Program-made: the position numbers and the translations under genes
Notes under the pieces: generated by a model
What the model was told of the DNA's origin: nothing
The model's input: only the letters and a program-made list of their open reading frames with translations
Database searches by the model: none
From: Castellaniella sp034674885
GTDB taxonomy: Bacteria; Pseudomonadota; Gammaproteobacteria; Burkholderiales; Burkholderiaceae_B
Length of the DNA: 64,000 bases
Direction: 5' to 3'
NCBI RefSeq assembly: GCF_034674885.1
Contig: NZ_JAUCDS010000010.1
Coordinates: 32,861-96,860 of the forward strand
Shown here: one piece after another, positions 1-8,769 of the stretch
Layout of the letters: each line of letters opens with the position of its first letter
Numbering within the stretch: the stretch's first letter is position 1

Positions 1-781
1 CGATGCCCAGGGATCCGCCGGTTTCGGAATAGATGGCGGTATTGATCCCCACCAGGCGCCCCTGGGAGTCGATCAACGCTCCGCCGGAATTGCCCGGATT
101 GATGGCTGCGTCGGTCTGGATGAAGTCCTCGTAGGTATTGATGCCCAGGCGGTTGCGCCCCAGGGCGGACACGATGCCCTGGGTGGTGGTCTGGCCCACG
201 CCAAAGGGGTTGCCGATGGCCAGCACCACGTCCCCCACCTTCACGGACTGTTCGGGGTCAAAGACGATGGTGGGCAGTTTGTCGAGGTCGACCTTCAGCA
301 CCGCCAGGTCGCTTTCGGGGTCCGCGCCCACCAGCCTGGCCGTGGCCTGGCGGCCGTCCTTCAGGCTGACTTCAATGGCGTCGGCGGATTCGATCACGTG
401 GTTGTTGGTCAGGATGTAGCCGTCGGCGCGCACGATCACGCCGGACCCCAGGCTGGTGGAATTGCGCCGCTGGGTGAAGCCAGGCATGCTGCGCAACAGC
501 TGCTGCAGGCCAGGGTCAGACGGCAGGGGGATCAGCGGGACGTCGACGTGCTTGCGGGTGTAGACGTTGACCACGGACGGCGCGGCCCGGGCTACGGCCG
601 GGGCGTAACTGAGGATCGCCGTCCCTGCCGCAGCGCCTGCACCCGAGGTCGGCAGGACGGTCGAACCGGCAGATGGAACGTCCTGGCCAGACAGCCAGCC
701 CGGCCGCAGCGTGGACACCAGAAACAGGGCGCCCAGGCACACCGTGACGGTCTGGGTGAAAATCAGCCACAATCGTCTCAT
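1..781 (-). CDS. HtrA/Deg-family trypsin-like serine protease, N-terminal part (cut by window edge)
   Basis: Membrane-anchored periplasmic protease of the HtrA (DegS/DegQ) family, which degrades or senses misfolded envelope proteins. The protein opens with MRRLWLIF and one hydrophobic segment (about residues 5-25), which is more like an anchor than a cleaved signal. The protease domain shows the family triad: His in TNNHVI, Asp in DPESDLAVLKV and Ser in GNSGGAL. The C-terminal end, where PDZ domains would be, lies beyond position 1. It is divergent from the Nif3-like gene, with 46 bases between the starts. In Bordetella relatives a gene of this type sits at the same place. Confidence 0.9.
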   Translation of the reverse strand, partial: MRRLWLIFTQTVTVCLGALFLVSTLRPGWLSGQDVPSAGSTVLPTSGAGAAAGTAILSYAPAVARAAPSVVNVYTRKHVDVPLIPLPSDPGLQQLLRSMPGFTQRRNSTSLGSGVIVRADGYILTNNHVIESADAIEVSLKDGRQATARLVGADPESDLAVLKVDLDKLPTIVFDPEQSVKVGDVVLAIGNPFGVGQTTTQGIVSALGRNRLGINTYEDFIQTDAAINPGNSGGALIDSQGRLVGINTAIYSETGGSLGI

Positions 782-827
782 TGATACAGACTCCGGGCGA
801 TACCGCCGCAAAATGGACATACCCGCA

Positions 828-1607
828 ATGAAACCACAGATTTCCCGCCAGGAATTGGAAAGTTGGCTGAGCAGCACGCTGCATCCCGAACGCTTCAAGG
901 ACTACTGTCCCAATGGGCTGCAGGTCGAGGGCCGCGCCGAGATCCGCCATATCGTCACGGGCGTGACGGCGTCCCAGGCGCTGATCGAGGCGGCAGTGGC
1001 GCGCGGCGCCGATGCGATCCTGGTGCACCACGGCTGGTTCTGGAAGAACGAGGACCCCTGCATTCGCGGCCCGAAGCACCGGCGGCTGTCGGCGCTATTG
1101 GCCCAGGGCATCAATCTGTTCGCCTACCACCTGCCGCTGGACGCGCACCCGGAATGGGGCAATAACGCGCAGTTGGCGCGGGTGATGGATTGGACACCCG
1201 AAATTCAACCGGATGGCACGCCACGCCGCTGCGGGCCGGAAAATCTGGTCTGGCTGGGGACGCCGGCCTGGGACTGCACGGTGGGCGAGCTGGCGACCGA
1301 TATTGCGCAACGGCTGGGCCGCAAGCCGATGGTGATCGGCGAACTGGGCCATATGGTGCGTCGGCTGGCGTGGTGCACGGGAGCGGCCCAGGGGATGATG
1401 GACGCGGCGCTGGCGGCGGGGGCGGACTGTTATGTCAGCGGGGAGATCTCCGAGCCGACGGTGCATCTGGCGCGGGAGACGGGCAGTGCCTACATCAGCG
1501 CGGGGCATCATGCTACGGAGCGCTATGGGGTGCAGGCGTTGGGGGCGGCGATCGAGGCGCAGTTCGGGGTTCGCTGCACGTTCGTGGATATTGATAATCC
1601 GGTTTGA
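828..1607 (+). CDS. Nif3-like dinuclear metal centre hexameric protein
   Basis: NIF3/YbgI family protein of 259 residues, close to the usual 250. Family members bind two metal ions per subunit and form hexameric toroids; their cellular reaction is not settled. Visible metal-site motifs are VHHGWFWK near the N terminus and AGHHATERYG near the C terminus. Start chosen at ATG 828 (MKPQISRQEL); an ATG at 813 would add five residues. The gene faces away from the HtrA-type protease. Confidence 0.92.
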   Translation: MKPQISRQELESWLSSTLHPERFKDYCPNGLQVEGRAEIRHIVTGVTASQALIEAAVARGADAILVHHGWFWKNEDPCIRGPKHRRLSALLAQGINLFAYHLPLDAHPEWGNNAQLARVMDWTPEIQPDGTPRRCGPENLVWLGTPAWDCTVGELATDIAQRLGRKPMVIGELGHMVRRLAWCTGAAQGMMDAALAAGADCYVSGEISEPTVHLARETGSAYISAGHHATERYGVQALGAAIEAQFGVRCTFVDIDNPV

Positions 1608-1655
1608 GGGTGCTTGCGGGAGGGTGCTTGCGGGAGATCGTTTGTGTGAGATCTC

Positions 1656-1760
1656 ATCGTCGCGCCCAGGGGCTTGCCGGCCCCGGTCGCGATTTGGCGG
1701 CTGCGCCGGACGTGGACGAGTAAGCTCCAACAGGGCCGGCAAGCCCCTGGGCACGACGAT
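1656..1760. repeat. 28-bp inverted repeat with 49-base spacer, REP-like
   Basis: The arms at 1656-1683 and 1733-1760 are complementary over 28 bases with one mismatch (core GCCCAGGGGCTTGCCGGCCC). The element lies in the 321-base space between the ends of the Nif3-like gene and mscL (1608-1928), which holds no credible gene. Read on the minus strand, the spacer begins TGTTGGAGC, like some REP elements of other proteobacteria. It may act as a bidirectional terminator or be a member of a dispersed repeat family. There is no T-tract, so simple terminator function is unproven. Confidence 0.6.
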
Positions 1761-1834
1761 TGACGCACATTGGGGCGCTGCTGGTGCTGGTTGGGGGCAG
1801 CGAGAAGCAGAGGGCGGAAGATGAGTTCCTTCCG

Positions 1835-1874
1835 GCCCCTGCCGGCGTGTGGATTGGTGCCAACCGGCGGGGGC
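1835..1874. terminator. GC-rich hairpin downstream of mscL
   Basis: An 11-bp stem (GCCCCTGCCGG at 1835-1845 against CCGGCGGGGGC at 1864-1874, with one G-U wobble) sits 55 bases beyond the mscL stop. It lacks a T-run on either strand, so it is at most a weak or factor-assisted terminator. Confidence 0.3.
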
Positions 1875-1928
1875 AGCGGTGTGCGCCTGCCAGCGCGCCC
1901 ATCATGGAGACGCTGGCTGCACGGGTCG

Positions 1929-2381
1929 CTATTTCTTCAAGGAATCGCGGATTTCGCGCAGCAGGGCGATGTCTTCGGGGGTGGCGGGGGCCTCGGCGGG
2001 CGGGGGGGGTGCTTCCAGGCGGCGGCGGGCGTTGTTCACCATTTTCACCAGGATGAAGACCACCAGGGCCAGCAGGATGAAGTTGACGAAGATGGTCAGG
2101 AAATGGCCCCAGGCGAAGACGACGGCGCCGGCCTTGGTGAGTTCGGCGGCGGTCATGGCGCCGGCGTAGCCGGCGGGCAGGCGCAGGACCCAGAACAGGT
2201 TGTCGAAATTGACCTGGCCGCCCAGGATGAAGTTGATGACCGGCATGACCAGGTCATTGACGATGGAATCGATGATCTTGCCGAAGGCGCCACCGATGAT
2301 GACCCCGATCGCCAGGTCCATCATGTTGCCTTTGACGGCAAATTCCTGGAATTCCTTGATGAAACCACGTGCTCCGGCCAT
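1929..2381 (-). CDS. mscL: Large-conductance mechanosensitive channel MscL
   Basis: Inner-membrane safety valve that opens on hypo-osmotic stress. The 150-residue product has the family N-terminal helix (GFIKEFQEFAVKGNMMDLA), TM1 with the conserved pore-lining IGVIIGGAFGKIIDSIV, and TM2 (LTIFVNFILLALVVFILVK). It ends in a charged cytoplasmic helix. Start ATG 2381 is preceded by AAGGAG at good spacing. The gene is divergent from petA. Confidence 0.97.
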   Translation of the reverse strand: MAGARGFIKEFQEFAVKGNMMDLAIGVIIGGAFGKIIDSIVNDLVMPVINFILGGQVNFDNLFWVLRLPAGYAGAMTAAELTKAGAVVFAWGHFLTIFVNFILLALVVFILVKMVNNARRRLEAPPPPAEAPATPEDIALLREIRDSLKK

Positions 2382-2422
2382 GTTGCGTGTCTCCTTGGCA
2401 TTTACCCCATTGGTCGTAACGC

Positions 2423-2428
2423 TATAAT
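2423..2428 (+). promoter_or_regulatory. Possible -10 box for petABC
   Basis: A perfect TATAAT lies about 120 bases upstream of petA, in the mscL-petA divergent region. No good -35 is found at 16-18 bases; TTGGCA at 2395-2400 is too far. A small stem (CCGCCC GCT GGGCGG) follows just before the petA ribosome binding site. Confidence 0.3.
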
Positions 2429-2546
2429 ACGCGGTTGAAGACCTCCGTGGAATGCGTCGGCAGGGCCTGGTTGGCCGCCGTAGCCCACGCGTACGCAGAT
2501 TATTGTCAAACCGCTCCGCCCGCTGGGCGGCTATCAGGGATAACAA

Positions 2547-3194
2547 ATGAGTCAGAATCCGACACAGTCCGACGAGCAGGGCGCAGTCGACCCGAACCTG
2601 CCCCCCGATCCTTCTCGACGCTTCTGGGTGGCTTCGGCCTGTACCCTGGGCGGGGTGGCTGGCGTTGCGGCGGCGGTTCCGTTGGTCGGATCGTTTGCCC
2701 CGTCGGAAAAGGCAAAGGCGGCTGGCGCGCCGGTCGAGGCCGACATCTCGGCTCTGCCTGAAGGCCAGATGATGGTCGTCGAATGGCGCGGCAAGCCGAT
2801 CTGGATCGTGCGCCGCACAAAGGCCGAACTCGAAGCCCTGCCCAAACACGACGCTGAACTCGCCGACCCCCAGTCCAAGCGCCCCGGTTTCACACCGGCG
2901 TTCGCCGAAAACGAATGGCGCTCGCGCAAGCCCGAATATTTCATCTGCATCGGTATCTGCACCCATCTGGGCTGCTCGCCGACCGCCCATCTTCAGCCAG
3001 GCGCCCAGCCGGGCCTGCCCAACGATTGGCCAGGCGGCTGGCTGTGCCCCTGCCACGGCTCCACTTTCGACCTGGCCGGCCGCGTGTTCAAGAACAAACC
3101 CGCGCCGGACAATCTCGAAGTCCCGCCCTACGCGTTTTCTCCCGACGGGTCACACGTCATGATCGGGGTAGACGAATACCCCAACAAGGCCTGA
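2547..3194 (+). CDS. petA: Ubiquinol-cytochrome c reductase Rieske iron-sulfur subunit
   Basis: Rieske [2Fe-2S] subunit of cytochrome bc1, moving electrons from ubiquinol to cytochrome c1 on the periplasmic side. An uncleaved twin-arginine-type anchor is seen (SRRFWVASACTLGGVAGVAA, about residues 28-47). The cluster ligands are in CTHLGC and CPCHGS. The ribosome site AGGGATAACAA precedes ATG 2547. It is the first gene of petABC, followed by sspAB. Confidence 0.97.
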   Translation: MSQNPTQSDEQGAVDPNLPPDPSRRFWVASACTLGGVAGVAAAVPLVGSFAPSEKAKAAGAPVEADISALPEGQMMVVEWRGKPIWIVRRTKAELEALPKHDAELADPQSKRPGFTPAFAENEWRSRKPEYFICIGICTHLGCSPTAHLQPGAQPGLPNDWPGGWLCPCHGSTFDLAGRVFKNKPAPDNLEVPPYAFSPDGSHVMIGVDEYPNKA

Positions 3195-3238
3195 TGAACG
3201 CGCTGTTCATCTTTTCGTGATACTGATAGGAGCCGTTC

Positions 3239-4624
3239 ATGGCCGAAAATAATGTCGAGACGACCGGGTTGCTGGGCTGGGTAGACCGCCGCTTCCCCCT
3301 GAGCAAAATGTTCAAAGAGCATATGTCCGAATACTATGCTCCGAAAAACTTCAATTTCTGGTATTTCTTCGGGTCGCTGGCGCTGCTGGTGCTGGTGATC
3401 CAGGTCGTCACCGGGATCTTCCTGGTGATGAACTACAAGCCCGACGCGCGCTTCGCCTTCGAGTCCGTCGAATACATCATGCGCGAAGTGCCGGGCGGCT
3501 GGTTCATCCGCTACATGCACTCCACCGGCGCCTCGATGTTCTTCATCGTGGTCTATCTGCACATGCTGCGCGGCCTGTTCTACGGCTCCTACCGCAAGCC
3601 GCGCGAACTGGTCTGGATCTTCGGCGTGGGCATCTTCCTGTGCCTGATGGGCGAGGCCTTCTTCGGCTACCTGCTGCCCTGGGGCCAGATGTCCTACTGG
3701 GGCGCCCAGGTGATCGTGAACCTGTTCTCCGCCATCCCGTTCATCGGTCCCGACCTGTCCCTGTGGATCCGCGGCGACTACGTCGTGTCCGATGCCACGC
3801 TGAACCGCTTCTTCTCGTTCCACGTGATCGCGATCCCGCTGGTGCTGATCGGCCTGGTCGTGGCGCACATCATCGCCTTGCACGAGGTGGGCTCCAACAA
3901 TCCCGACGGCGTGGAAATCAAACAGGGTCCCAAAGACAAATACGGGCGTCCTGTCGACGGCATCCCCTTCCACCCCTACTATTCCGTGCATGACATCGTG
4001 GGCGTGGCGGGCTTCCTGATCGTCTTCGCGGCCATCATCTTCTTCGGCCCCGAAATGGGCGGCTACTTCCTGGAATACAACAACTTCATCCCGGCCGACC
4101 CGCTGAAGACCCCGCCGCACATCGCGCCGGTCTGGTATTTCACGCCGTTCTACACCATGCTGCGCGCCACCACCAGCGACTTCACCTGGGTCCTGTCGGC
4201 TGCTGCCGCCGTGGCTGCCGTGGCGCTGTTCGCAAAGGGCAAACTCTCGGGTATCTGGCGCCTGGCCATCCCGGCCATCCTGATCGTCGTGGCCATCCTG
4301 ATGAAGACCCTGGATGCGAAGTTCTGGGGCGTGGTGTCCATGGGCGGCGCCGTGGTCATCCTGTTCTTCCTGCCCTGGCTGGATCATTCCCCGGTGAAAT
4401 CGATCCGCTACCGTCCGTCGTGGCATAAGTTCCTGTATGGCGTCTTCATCGTCAACTTCCTGATCCTGGGCTGGCTGGGCACGCAACCTGTGACCCCGAC
4501 CTTCACCCTGATGGGTCAGATCTGCACGGTGATCTACCTGGCGTTCTTCCTGCTGATGCCTGTCTGGAGCCGCCTTGGCACGTTCAAGCCGGTCCCCGAC
4601 CGCGTTACGTTCCGCGCTCACTAA
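3239..4624 (+). CDS. petB: Cytochrome b subunit of the bc1 complex
   Basis: Membrane subunit carrying hemes bL and bH and the two quinone sites. At 461 residues it is a full-length, fused cytochrome b. Heme-ligating histidines are visible in the second helix (YMHSTGASMFFIVVYLHMLR) and the fourth (FHVIAIPL...VVAHIIALHE). The Qo motif reads PVWY where mitochondrial proteins have PEWY. AGGAG lies just before ATG 3239. Confidence 0.98.
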   Translation: MAENNVETTGLLGWVDRRFPLSKMFKEHMSEYYAPKNFNFWYFFGSLALLVLVIQVVTGIFLVMNYKPDARFAFESVEYIMREVPGGWFIRYMHSTGASMFFIVVYLHMLRGLFYGSYRKPRELVWIFGVGIFLCLMGEAFFGYLLPWGQMSYWGAQVIVNLFSAIPFIGPDLSLWIRGDYVVSDATLNRFFSFHVIAIPLVLIGLVVAHIIALHEVGSNNPDGVEIKQGPKDKYGRPVDGIPFHPYYSVHDIVGVAGFLIVFAAIIFFGPEMGGYFLEYNNFIPADPLKTPPHIAPVWYFTPFYTMLRATTSDFTWVLSAAAAVAAVALFAKGKLSGIWRLAIPAILIVVAILMKTLDAKFWGVVSMGGAVVILFFLPWLDHSPVKSIRYRPSWHKFLYGVFIVNFLILGWLGTQPVTPTFTLMGQICTVIYLAFFLLMPVWSRLGTFKPVPDRVTFRAH

Positions 4625-4654
4625 TGGCCCATCACTGACTGCTACGGAAAGATC

Positions 4655-5503
4655 ATGATCAAAAAACTGCTCGGTGCCCTGGCCCTTTCCCTGACCTGCA
4701 CGCTGACCTTCGCCGCCGAAGGCGGTGTGCACCTGGATCGCGCCCCCGACCGCATCACCGACCTGGCTGCCCTGCAAAACGGCGCCAAACTGTTCGTCAA
4801 CTACTGCCTGAACTGTCACAGCGCCAGCTCCATGCGCTACAACAAACTCATGGACCTGGGCCTGACGGAAGCCGAAATCAAGAAAAACCTGCTGTTCTCG
4901 CGCGACAAGGTCGGCGATCTGATGACGATCTCCATGACCCCCGAAGACGGCAAGAAATGGTTTGGCGCCGCGCCTCCGGACCTGTCCGTGATCGCCCGCG
5001 CGAAAAACAGCAACTTCGGCCCCTCGGGCGTAGACTACATCTACACGTACCTGCGCAGCTTCTACCGCGACTCCACGAAGAAGACCGGCTGGGACAACAC
5101 CGTGTTCCCCAGCGTCGCCATGCCCAACGTGCTCTGGCAACTCGAAGGCCCGCGCAGCTACACCCGCGTCCAGGTCCACGAAGTGTCCGACGACAAGGGC
5201 GCCGCCCACTGGACGCGCACCACCACGGTGTTCGACGACTCCGGCATCCCCACCGTCAAGAACGAAGCCATGCCCGGCTACGAGGGCGAATCCTCCGTGT
5301 CCGGACGCTTTGATTCGGCCGACGCCAAGACCTTCAGCCAGTTCGAAAGCAACGTGGCCGACCTCAGCAACTTCCTGGGCTGGATGGCGGAACCCGGCCA
5401 GCTGATACGCAAGCAGATCGGCGTCTGGGTGATGCTGTTCCTGTTCCTGTTCCTGTTCGTGGCCATCCGCATGAACCACGCCTACTGGAAGCATGTCCGG
5501 TAA
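4655..5503 (+). CDS. petC: Cytochrome c1 subunit of the bc1 complex
   Basis: Periplasmic c-type heme subunit, handing electrons to soluble cytochrome c. It has a Sec signal (MIKKLLGALALSLTCTLTFA), one heme site (CLNCH) and a C-terminal anchor (IGVWVMLFLFLFLFVAIRM) followed by a short cytoplasmic tail. The methionine axial ligand probably lies in the later ISMTPED or NEAMPGY segments. Third gene of petABC. Confidence 0.97.
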   Translation: MIKKLLGALALSLTCTLTFAAEGGVHLDRAPDRITDLAALQNGAKLFVNYCLNCHSASSMRYNKLMDLGLTEAEIKKNLLFSRDKVGDLMTISMTPEDGKKWFGAAPPDLSVIARAKNSNFGPSGVDYIYTYLRSFYRDSTKKTGWDNTVFPSVAMPNVLWQLEGPRSYTRVQVHEVSDDKGAAHWTRTTTVFDDSGIPTVKNEAMPGYEGESSVSGRFDSADAKTFSQFESNVADLSNFLGWMAEPGQLIRKQIGVWVMLFLFLFLFVAIRMNHAYWKHVR

Positions 5504-5507
5504 ACCG

Positions 5508-5525
5508 TGCGCCCTTCGGGGCGCA
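5508..5525 (+). terminator. UUCG-capped hairpin between petC and sspA
   Basis: A perfect 7-bp stem (TGCGCCC / GGGCGCA) is closed by TTCG, four bases after the petC stop, and is followed by TTTTT at about 5533. It may partly terminate or stabilise the petABC message ahead of sspAB. Confidence 0.5.
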
Positions 5526-5557
5526 TCCCCTGCTTTTTCTGTATTGGAATCCACGAC

Positions 5558-6166
5558 ATGATGGTGCTCTATTCCGGGACGACCTGCCCCTTTTCGCAAC
5601 GCTGCCGCTTCGTGCTGTTCGAAAAAGGCATGGACTTCGAAATCCGCGATATCGACCTGTACAACAAACCGGAAGACATCGCGGTCATGAACCCCTACGG
5701 CCAGGTGCCGATCCTGGTGGAACGCGACCTGGTCCTGTACGAGTCGAACATCATCAACGAGTACATCGACGAGCGCTTCCCGCATCCCCAGCTGATGCCG
5801 GCCGACCCGATCATGCGCGCCCGCACGCGCCTGTTCCTGTACAACTTCGAGAAAGAACTGTTCGTCCACGTGTCGACGCTGGAAAACCGCAACATCACGG
5901 ATGAAAAAACCCGTGACGTCGCCCGCGCCAACATCCGCGACCGGCTGGCTCAGCTGGCCCCGCTGCTGGTGAAGAACAAGTTCATGCTGGGCGACGAGTT
6001 CTCGATGCTGGACGTGGCCGTGGCCCCCTTGCTATGGCGCCTGGCCCACTACGGCATCGAACTGCCGAAAAGCGCAGCCCCGATCCAGAAGTACGCCGAG
6101 CGCCTGTTCTCCCGCCCCGCCTACATCGAAGCCCTGACGCCTTCCGAAAAGGTCATGCGCCGCTGA
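5558..6166 (+). CDS. sspA: Stringent starvation protein A homologue (GST-like)
   Basis: RNA-polymerase-associated protein with a glutathione S-transferase fold, 202 residues. It has an N-terminal thioredoxin-like domain (LYSGTTCPFSQRCRFVLFEKG) and a C-terminal helical domain. In Escherichia coli SspA assists acid and stationary-phase gene expression. Start chosen at ATG 5558 (MMVLYSG), since residues encoded upstream overlap the petC terminator hairpin. sspB follows after one base. Confidence 0.95.
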   Translation: MMVLYSGTTCPFSQRCRFVLFEKGMDFEIRDIDLYNKPEDIAVMNPYGQVPILVERDLVLYESNIINEYIDERFPHPQLMPADPIMRARTRLFLYNFEKELFVHVSTLENRNITDEKTRDVARANIRDRLAQLAPLLVKNKFMLGDEFSMLDVAVAPLLWRLAHYGIELPKSAAPIQKYAERLFSRPAYIEALTPSEKVMRR

Positions 6167-6167
6167 T

Positions 6168-6599
6168 ATGCAGGAAACCTCGACCAAACCGTACCTGATC
6201 CGTGCACTGCACGAATGGTGCACGGACAACGGCTACACGCCCTATCTGGTCGTCACGGTGGATGCCAACACGGTCGTGCCCGCCGCGCATGTGCACGACG
6301 GGCAGATCACGCTGAACGTCAGCCACCTGGCCACCAACCGACTGACGCTGGGCAACGAATACATCGAATTCGAATCCCGATTCAACGGCGCAGTCGAGCA
6401 TCTGTTCATCCCGGTGGCGGCGGTTTCGGCGGTCTACGCCCGGGAAACCGGCGCCGGCATGGGCTTCGAGGTCGTAGCCTCCCAGCCCTACCCGGGTGGC
6501 GGCGATGCAGCCCCCGAGACTGCCTCTACGGCCTTGGCACCGGACGACACTCCCCCCTCCGGGGGCCCCAAGCCGTCCCATCTGAAGATCGTCAAATAA
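6168..6599 (+). CDS. sspB: ClpXP protease specificity-enhancing factor SspB
   Basis: Adaptor that delivers ssrA-tagged and other substrates to ClpXP. The 143-residue protein has the folded substrate-binding domain (TKPYLIRALHEWCTDNGYTP onward), an acidic/proline-rich linker, and the C-terminal ClpX-binding tail HLKIVK. It is cotranscribed with sspA and followed at once by a terminator. Confidence 0.95.
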   Translation: MQETSTKPYLIRALHEWCTDNGYTPYLVVTVDANTVVPAAHVHDGQITLNVSHLATNRLTLGNEYIEFESRFNGAVEHLFIPVAAVSAVYARETGAGMGFEVVASQPYPGGGDAAPETASTALAPDDTPPSGGPKPSHLKIVK

Positions 6600-6629
6600 G
6601 ACCGCCGTTCCTGTAGAATGGCGGTCTTT
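6598..6629 (+). terminator. Rho-independent terminator of pet-ssp operon
   Basis: A 9-bp perfect stem (AAGACCGCC / GGCGGTCTT) with a 13-base loop starts on the sspB stop codon and ends in TTTC. Its loop contains TAGAAT, which is suitably placed as the -10 of the following tRNA gene. Confidence 0.7.
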
Positions 6630-6630
6630 C

Positions 6631-6706
6631 GCCGGCTTAGCTCAGTTGGTAGAGCAGCTCACTTGTAATGAGAAGGTCGAGGGTTCGATTCCTTTAGCCG
6701 GCACCA
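6631..6706 (+). tRNA. tRNA-Thr (anticodon TGT)
   Basis: A 76-base cloverleaf with encoded CCA. The acceptor stem is GCCGGCT/AGCCGGC, the D arm GCTC...GAGC, the anticodon loop CTTGTAA, and the T loop contains TTCGATT. The first anticodon-stem pair (G27-A43) is mismatched, leaving four standard pairs. It reads ACA codons and probably other ACN by wobble. The PhoX gene ends convergently five bases after the CCA. Confidence 0.95.
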
Positions 6707-6711
6707 AAAAT

Positions 6712-8769
6712 TCAACTGCCCACCATCCCCCCGTCCTGCTTCCAGATCACCACGGTCGCAGGACGCGGGCGTGTCGCCCGGTCGCCATCCGGCCAACGGG
6801 ATGCGGACAGCGGCCTGGCCTGGGCCTCGTCCAGATCCGGACCTTCCCCGGGATGCTGGATGTTGATGAAGACGAAGCGCTGATCGGGCGTCCAGGTGAT
6901 GCCGGTCACTTCACAGCCCCTGGGGCCTGTCAGAAAGCGGCGCAGTTCGCCGGACGCCGGATCGGCGACCAGCATCTGGTTGTTGCCCTGGCCGGCATAA
7001 TCCCCATCGTTGCCGTATTTTCCGTCCGTCTGGATCCACAGCCGACCCTGCGGATCGAACCCCAGGCCGTCGGGGCTGTTGAAGGTGTTCTCCGGCGTGA
7101 TGTTCCGGGAACCGTGGCGGGGATCGCCCTGCCCATACACGCCCGGATTGCCCGCCAGCAGGAAGATGTCCCAGGTGAATGCCCGGCTGGATGCATTCTC
7201 GCCCGTCTCGCGCCAGCGCACGATCTGGCCGTAGATGTTCTTCTCGCGCGGATTGGCCGCATCAGCGCCGGGGTGCAGCGGGCCTCCCGGCCAGCGCGGC
7301 TTGCCGCTGCCGCGCGCACTGTTGTTGGTCAGCGTGACATAGGCTTCGCGCCGGTCCGGATGCACGGCCACCCATTCGGGCCGGTCCATGGGCGTCGCAC
7401 CCACCGCATCGGCCGCCTGGCGGGTCTTGATCAGCAATTCACCCATGTCCTCGTTGAACAGGGCGCCCAGCCGGCTGCCGTCAGGCGTGGCGGTATCCAG
7501 CGCCAAGGGAATCCAGCGGCCAACACCCTGGCCATCCGCGCCGGCATCGAAACGCGCCACGTACAGGACGCCCCGTTCCAGCAATTGTCGGTTATGGGAC
7601 GCATCGCCGGAGCGAAAGGTCTGCTCCGACACGAACTTATAGAGATATTCGCTTTGCTGGTCGTCTCCCATATAGACGACCACGTGGCCGTCGGGGGCGA
7701 TCGACAGGGCGGCATTCTCGTGCTTGAAGCGACCCAGGGCAGTCAGTTTGCGCGGCGCGGCCTTGGGATCGAAAGGATCGATCTCGACGATCCAGCCGTG
7801 GCGATTGTATTCGTTGGGTTCCTGCGTCCAATCGAAGCGCTTGTCGTGCAGATCCCAGGCATAGTCCGGGTCGGAGGCCTTGGCGCCGCCTTTGTAGCGC
7901 TGCATGTGTCCGCGATACGCTTCATCCGGGTAGTCGACTGCCTGCGCATCCCGGTGCCCGACGCCAAAGTAATCGGTGAAGTTTTCCTCGCAGGTCAGGT
8001 AGGTGTTCCAGGGCGTCCAGCCATTGCCGCAATTGCCGAAAGTGCCGCGCACACGCCGGCCGGTAGCATCCGCCTGGGTGCGCAGCAGCGCATGCCCGGC
8101 GGCCGGGCCGGCCATGTCGATGGGGGAATTGGCGTGGATACTGCGGTTGTAGGGCGAATCCTCGACCAGTTGCCACCGGCCCTGCGTATCCAGACGGATG
8201 TGGGTGACGGACACGCCCTGCGCATGCTGAGCCTTGCGAACCCAGTCCAGCGTCCAGCCGGGACCGCCGGGCTGCACCCCGGCAGGAAAGAAATAGTGGG
8301 GCGTGACGTATTCATGGTTGGTGACCAGCAGGCCTTCCGTGCTGCTGCCGGAGGCCCCGTTCTTGCCATCGATGGGAAAGAAATGCATGCCGTCGTGGTT
8401 GTAGCCGACCTGCTGTTCCTGGGCGGCGCCGTTGTCACTGGCATCGCCCAGAAACGCCGGCGCGCCAGCATGCAGGGGATCCCCCCAGCGCTTGATCACG
8501 GCATGGGCATACTCCGGGGGCACGACCACGGTATCAGCCGTGCTCATGGGCACGGGACTGAAACCCAGCACGGGCGCGGCAGGCACCGAGCCGGCAGCGG
8601 CCAGCGCCTGCGTGACCGGCAGCATGCCGCCCAGGAAACCGACGGCCCCCATGCCCAGACCGCCCGCCAGGAAGCGGCGACGGCTGAGACGCGCCTGCAG
8701 CTGCGTCAGGGATTCCCGACTCGAAGGGTTGACGGGGATATCGTCCAGGTCCAGTTTTTTCATGGTCAT
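6712..8769 (-). CDS. PhoX-family alkaline phosphatase (DUF839)
   Basis: Secreted, metal-dependent phosphatase-like protein of 685 residues. PhoX enzymes hydrolyse phosphomonoesters with calcium and iron cofactors. A twin-arginine signal is clear (SRRRFLAGGLGMGAVGFLGG, about residues 28-47), implying folded export. Family segments include LVTNHEY, FGNCGNGWTPWNTYLTCEEN and PDGLGFDPQGRLWIQTDG. ATG 8769 overlaps the stop of the upstream phytase-like gene by one base (TGATG), so the two are translationally coupled behind one Pho box. The function fits phosphorus scavenging. Confidence 0.88.
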   Translation of the reverse strand: MTMKKLDLDDIPVNPSSRESLTQLQARLSRRRFLAGGLGMGAVGFLGGMLPVTQALAAAGSVPAAPVLGFSPVPMSTADTVVVPPEYAHAVIKRWGDPLHAGAPAFLGDASDNGAAQEQQVGYNHDGMHFFPIDGKNGASGSSTEGLLVTNHEYVTPHYFFPAGVQPGGPGWTLDWVRKAQHAQGVSVTHIRLDTQGRWQLVEDSPYNRSIHANSPIDMAGPAAGHALLRTQADATGRRVRGTFGNCGNGWTPWNTYLTCEENFTDYFGVGHRDAQAVDYPDEAYRGHMQRYKGGAKASDPDYAWDLHDKRFDWTQEPNEYNRHGWIVEIDPFDPKAAPRKLTALGRFKHENAALSIAPDGHVVVYMGDDQQSEYLYKFVSEQTFRSGDASHNRQLLERGVLYVARFDAGADGQGVGRWIPLALDTATPDGSRLGALFNEDMGELLIKTRQAADAVGATPMDRPEWVAVHPDRREAYVTLTNNSARGSGKPRWPGGPLHPGADAANPREKNIYGQIVRWRETGENASSRAFTWDIFLLAGNPGVYGQGDPRHGSRNITPENTFNSPDGLGFDPQGRLWIQTDGKYGNDGDYAGQGNNQMLVADPASGELRRFLTGPRGCEVTGITWTPDQRFVFINIQHPGEGPDLDEAQARPLSASRWPDGDRATRPRPATVVIWKQDGGMVGS

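Noticed and set aside
3128..5869. 913-codon open frame on the minus strand over petA-sspA
   Set aside because: It covers petB and petC, whose products show full heme motifs. The minus-strand product is His/Gln/Asp/Gly-rich without recognisable domains, a GC-bias shadow.
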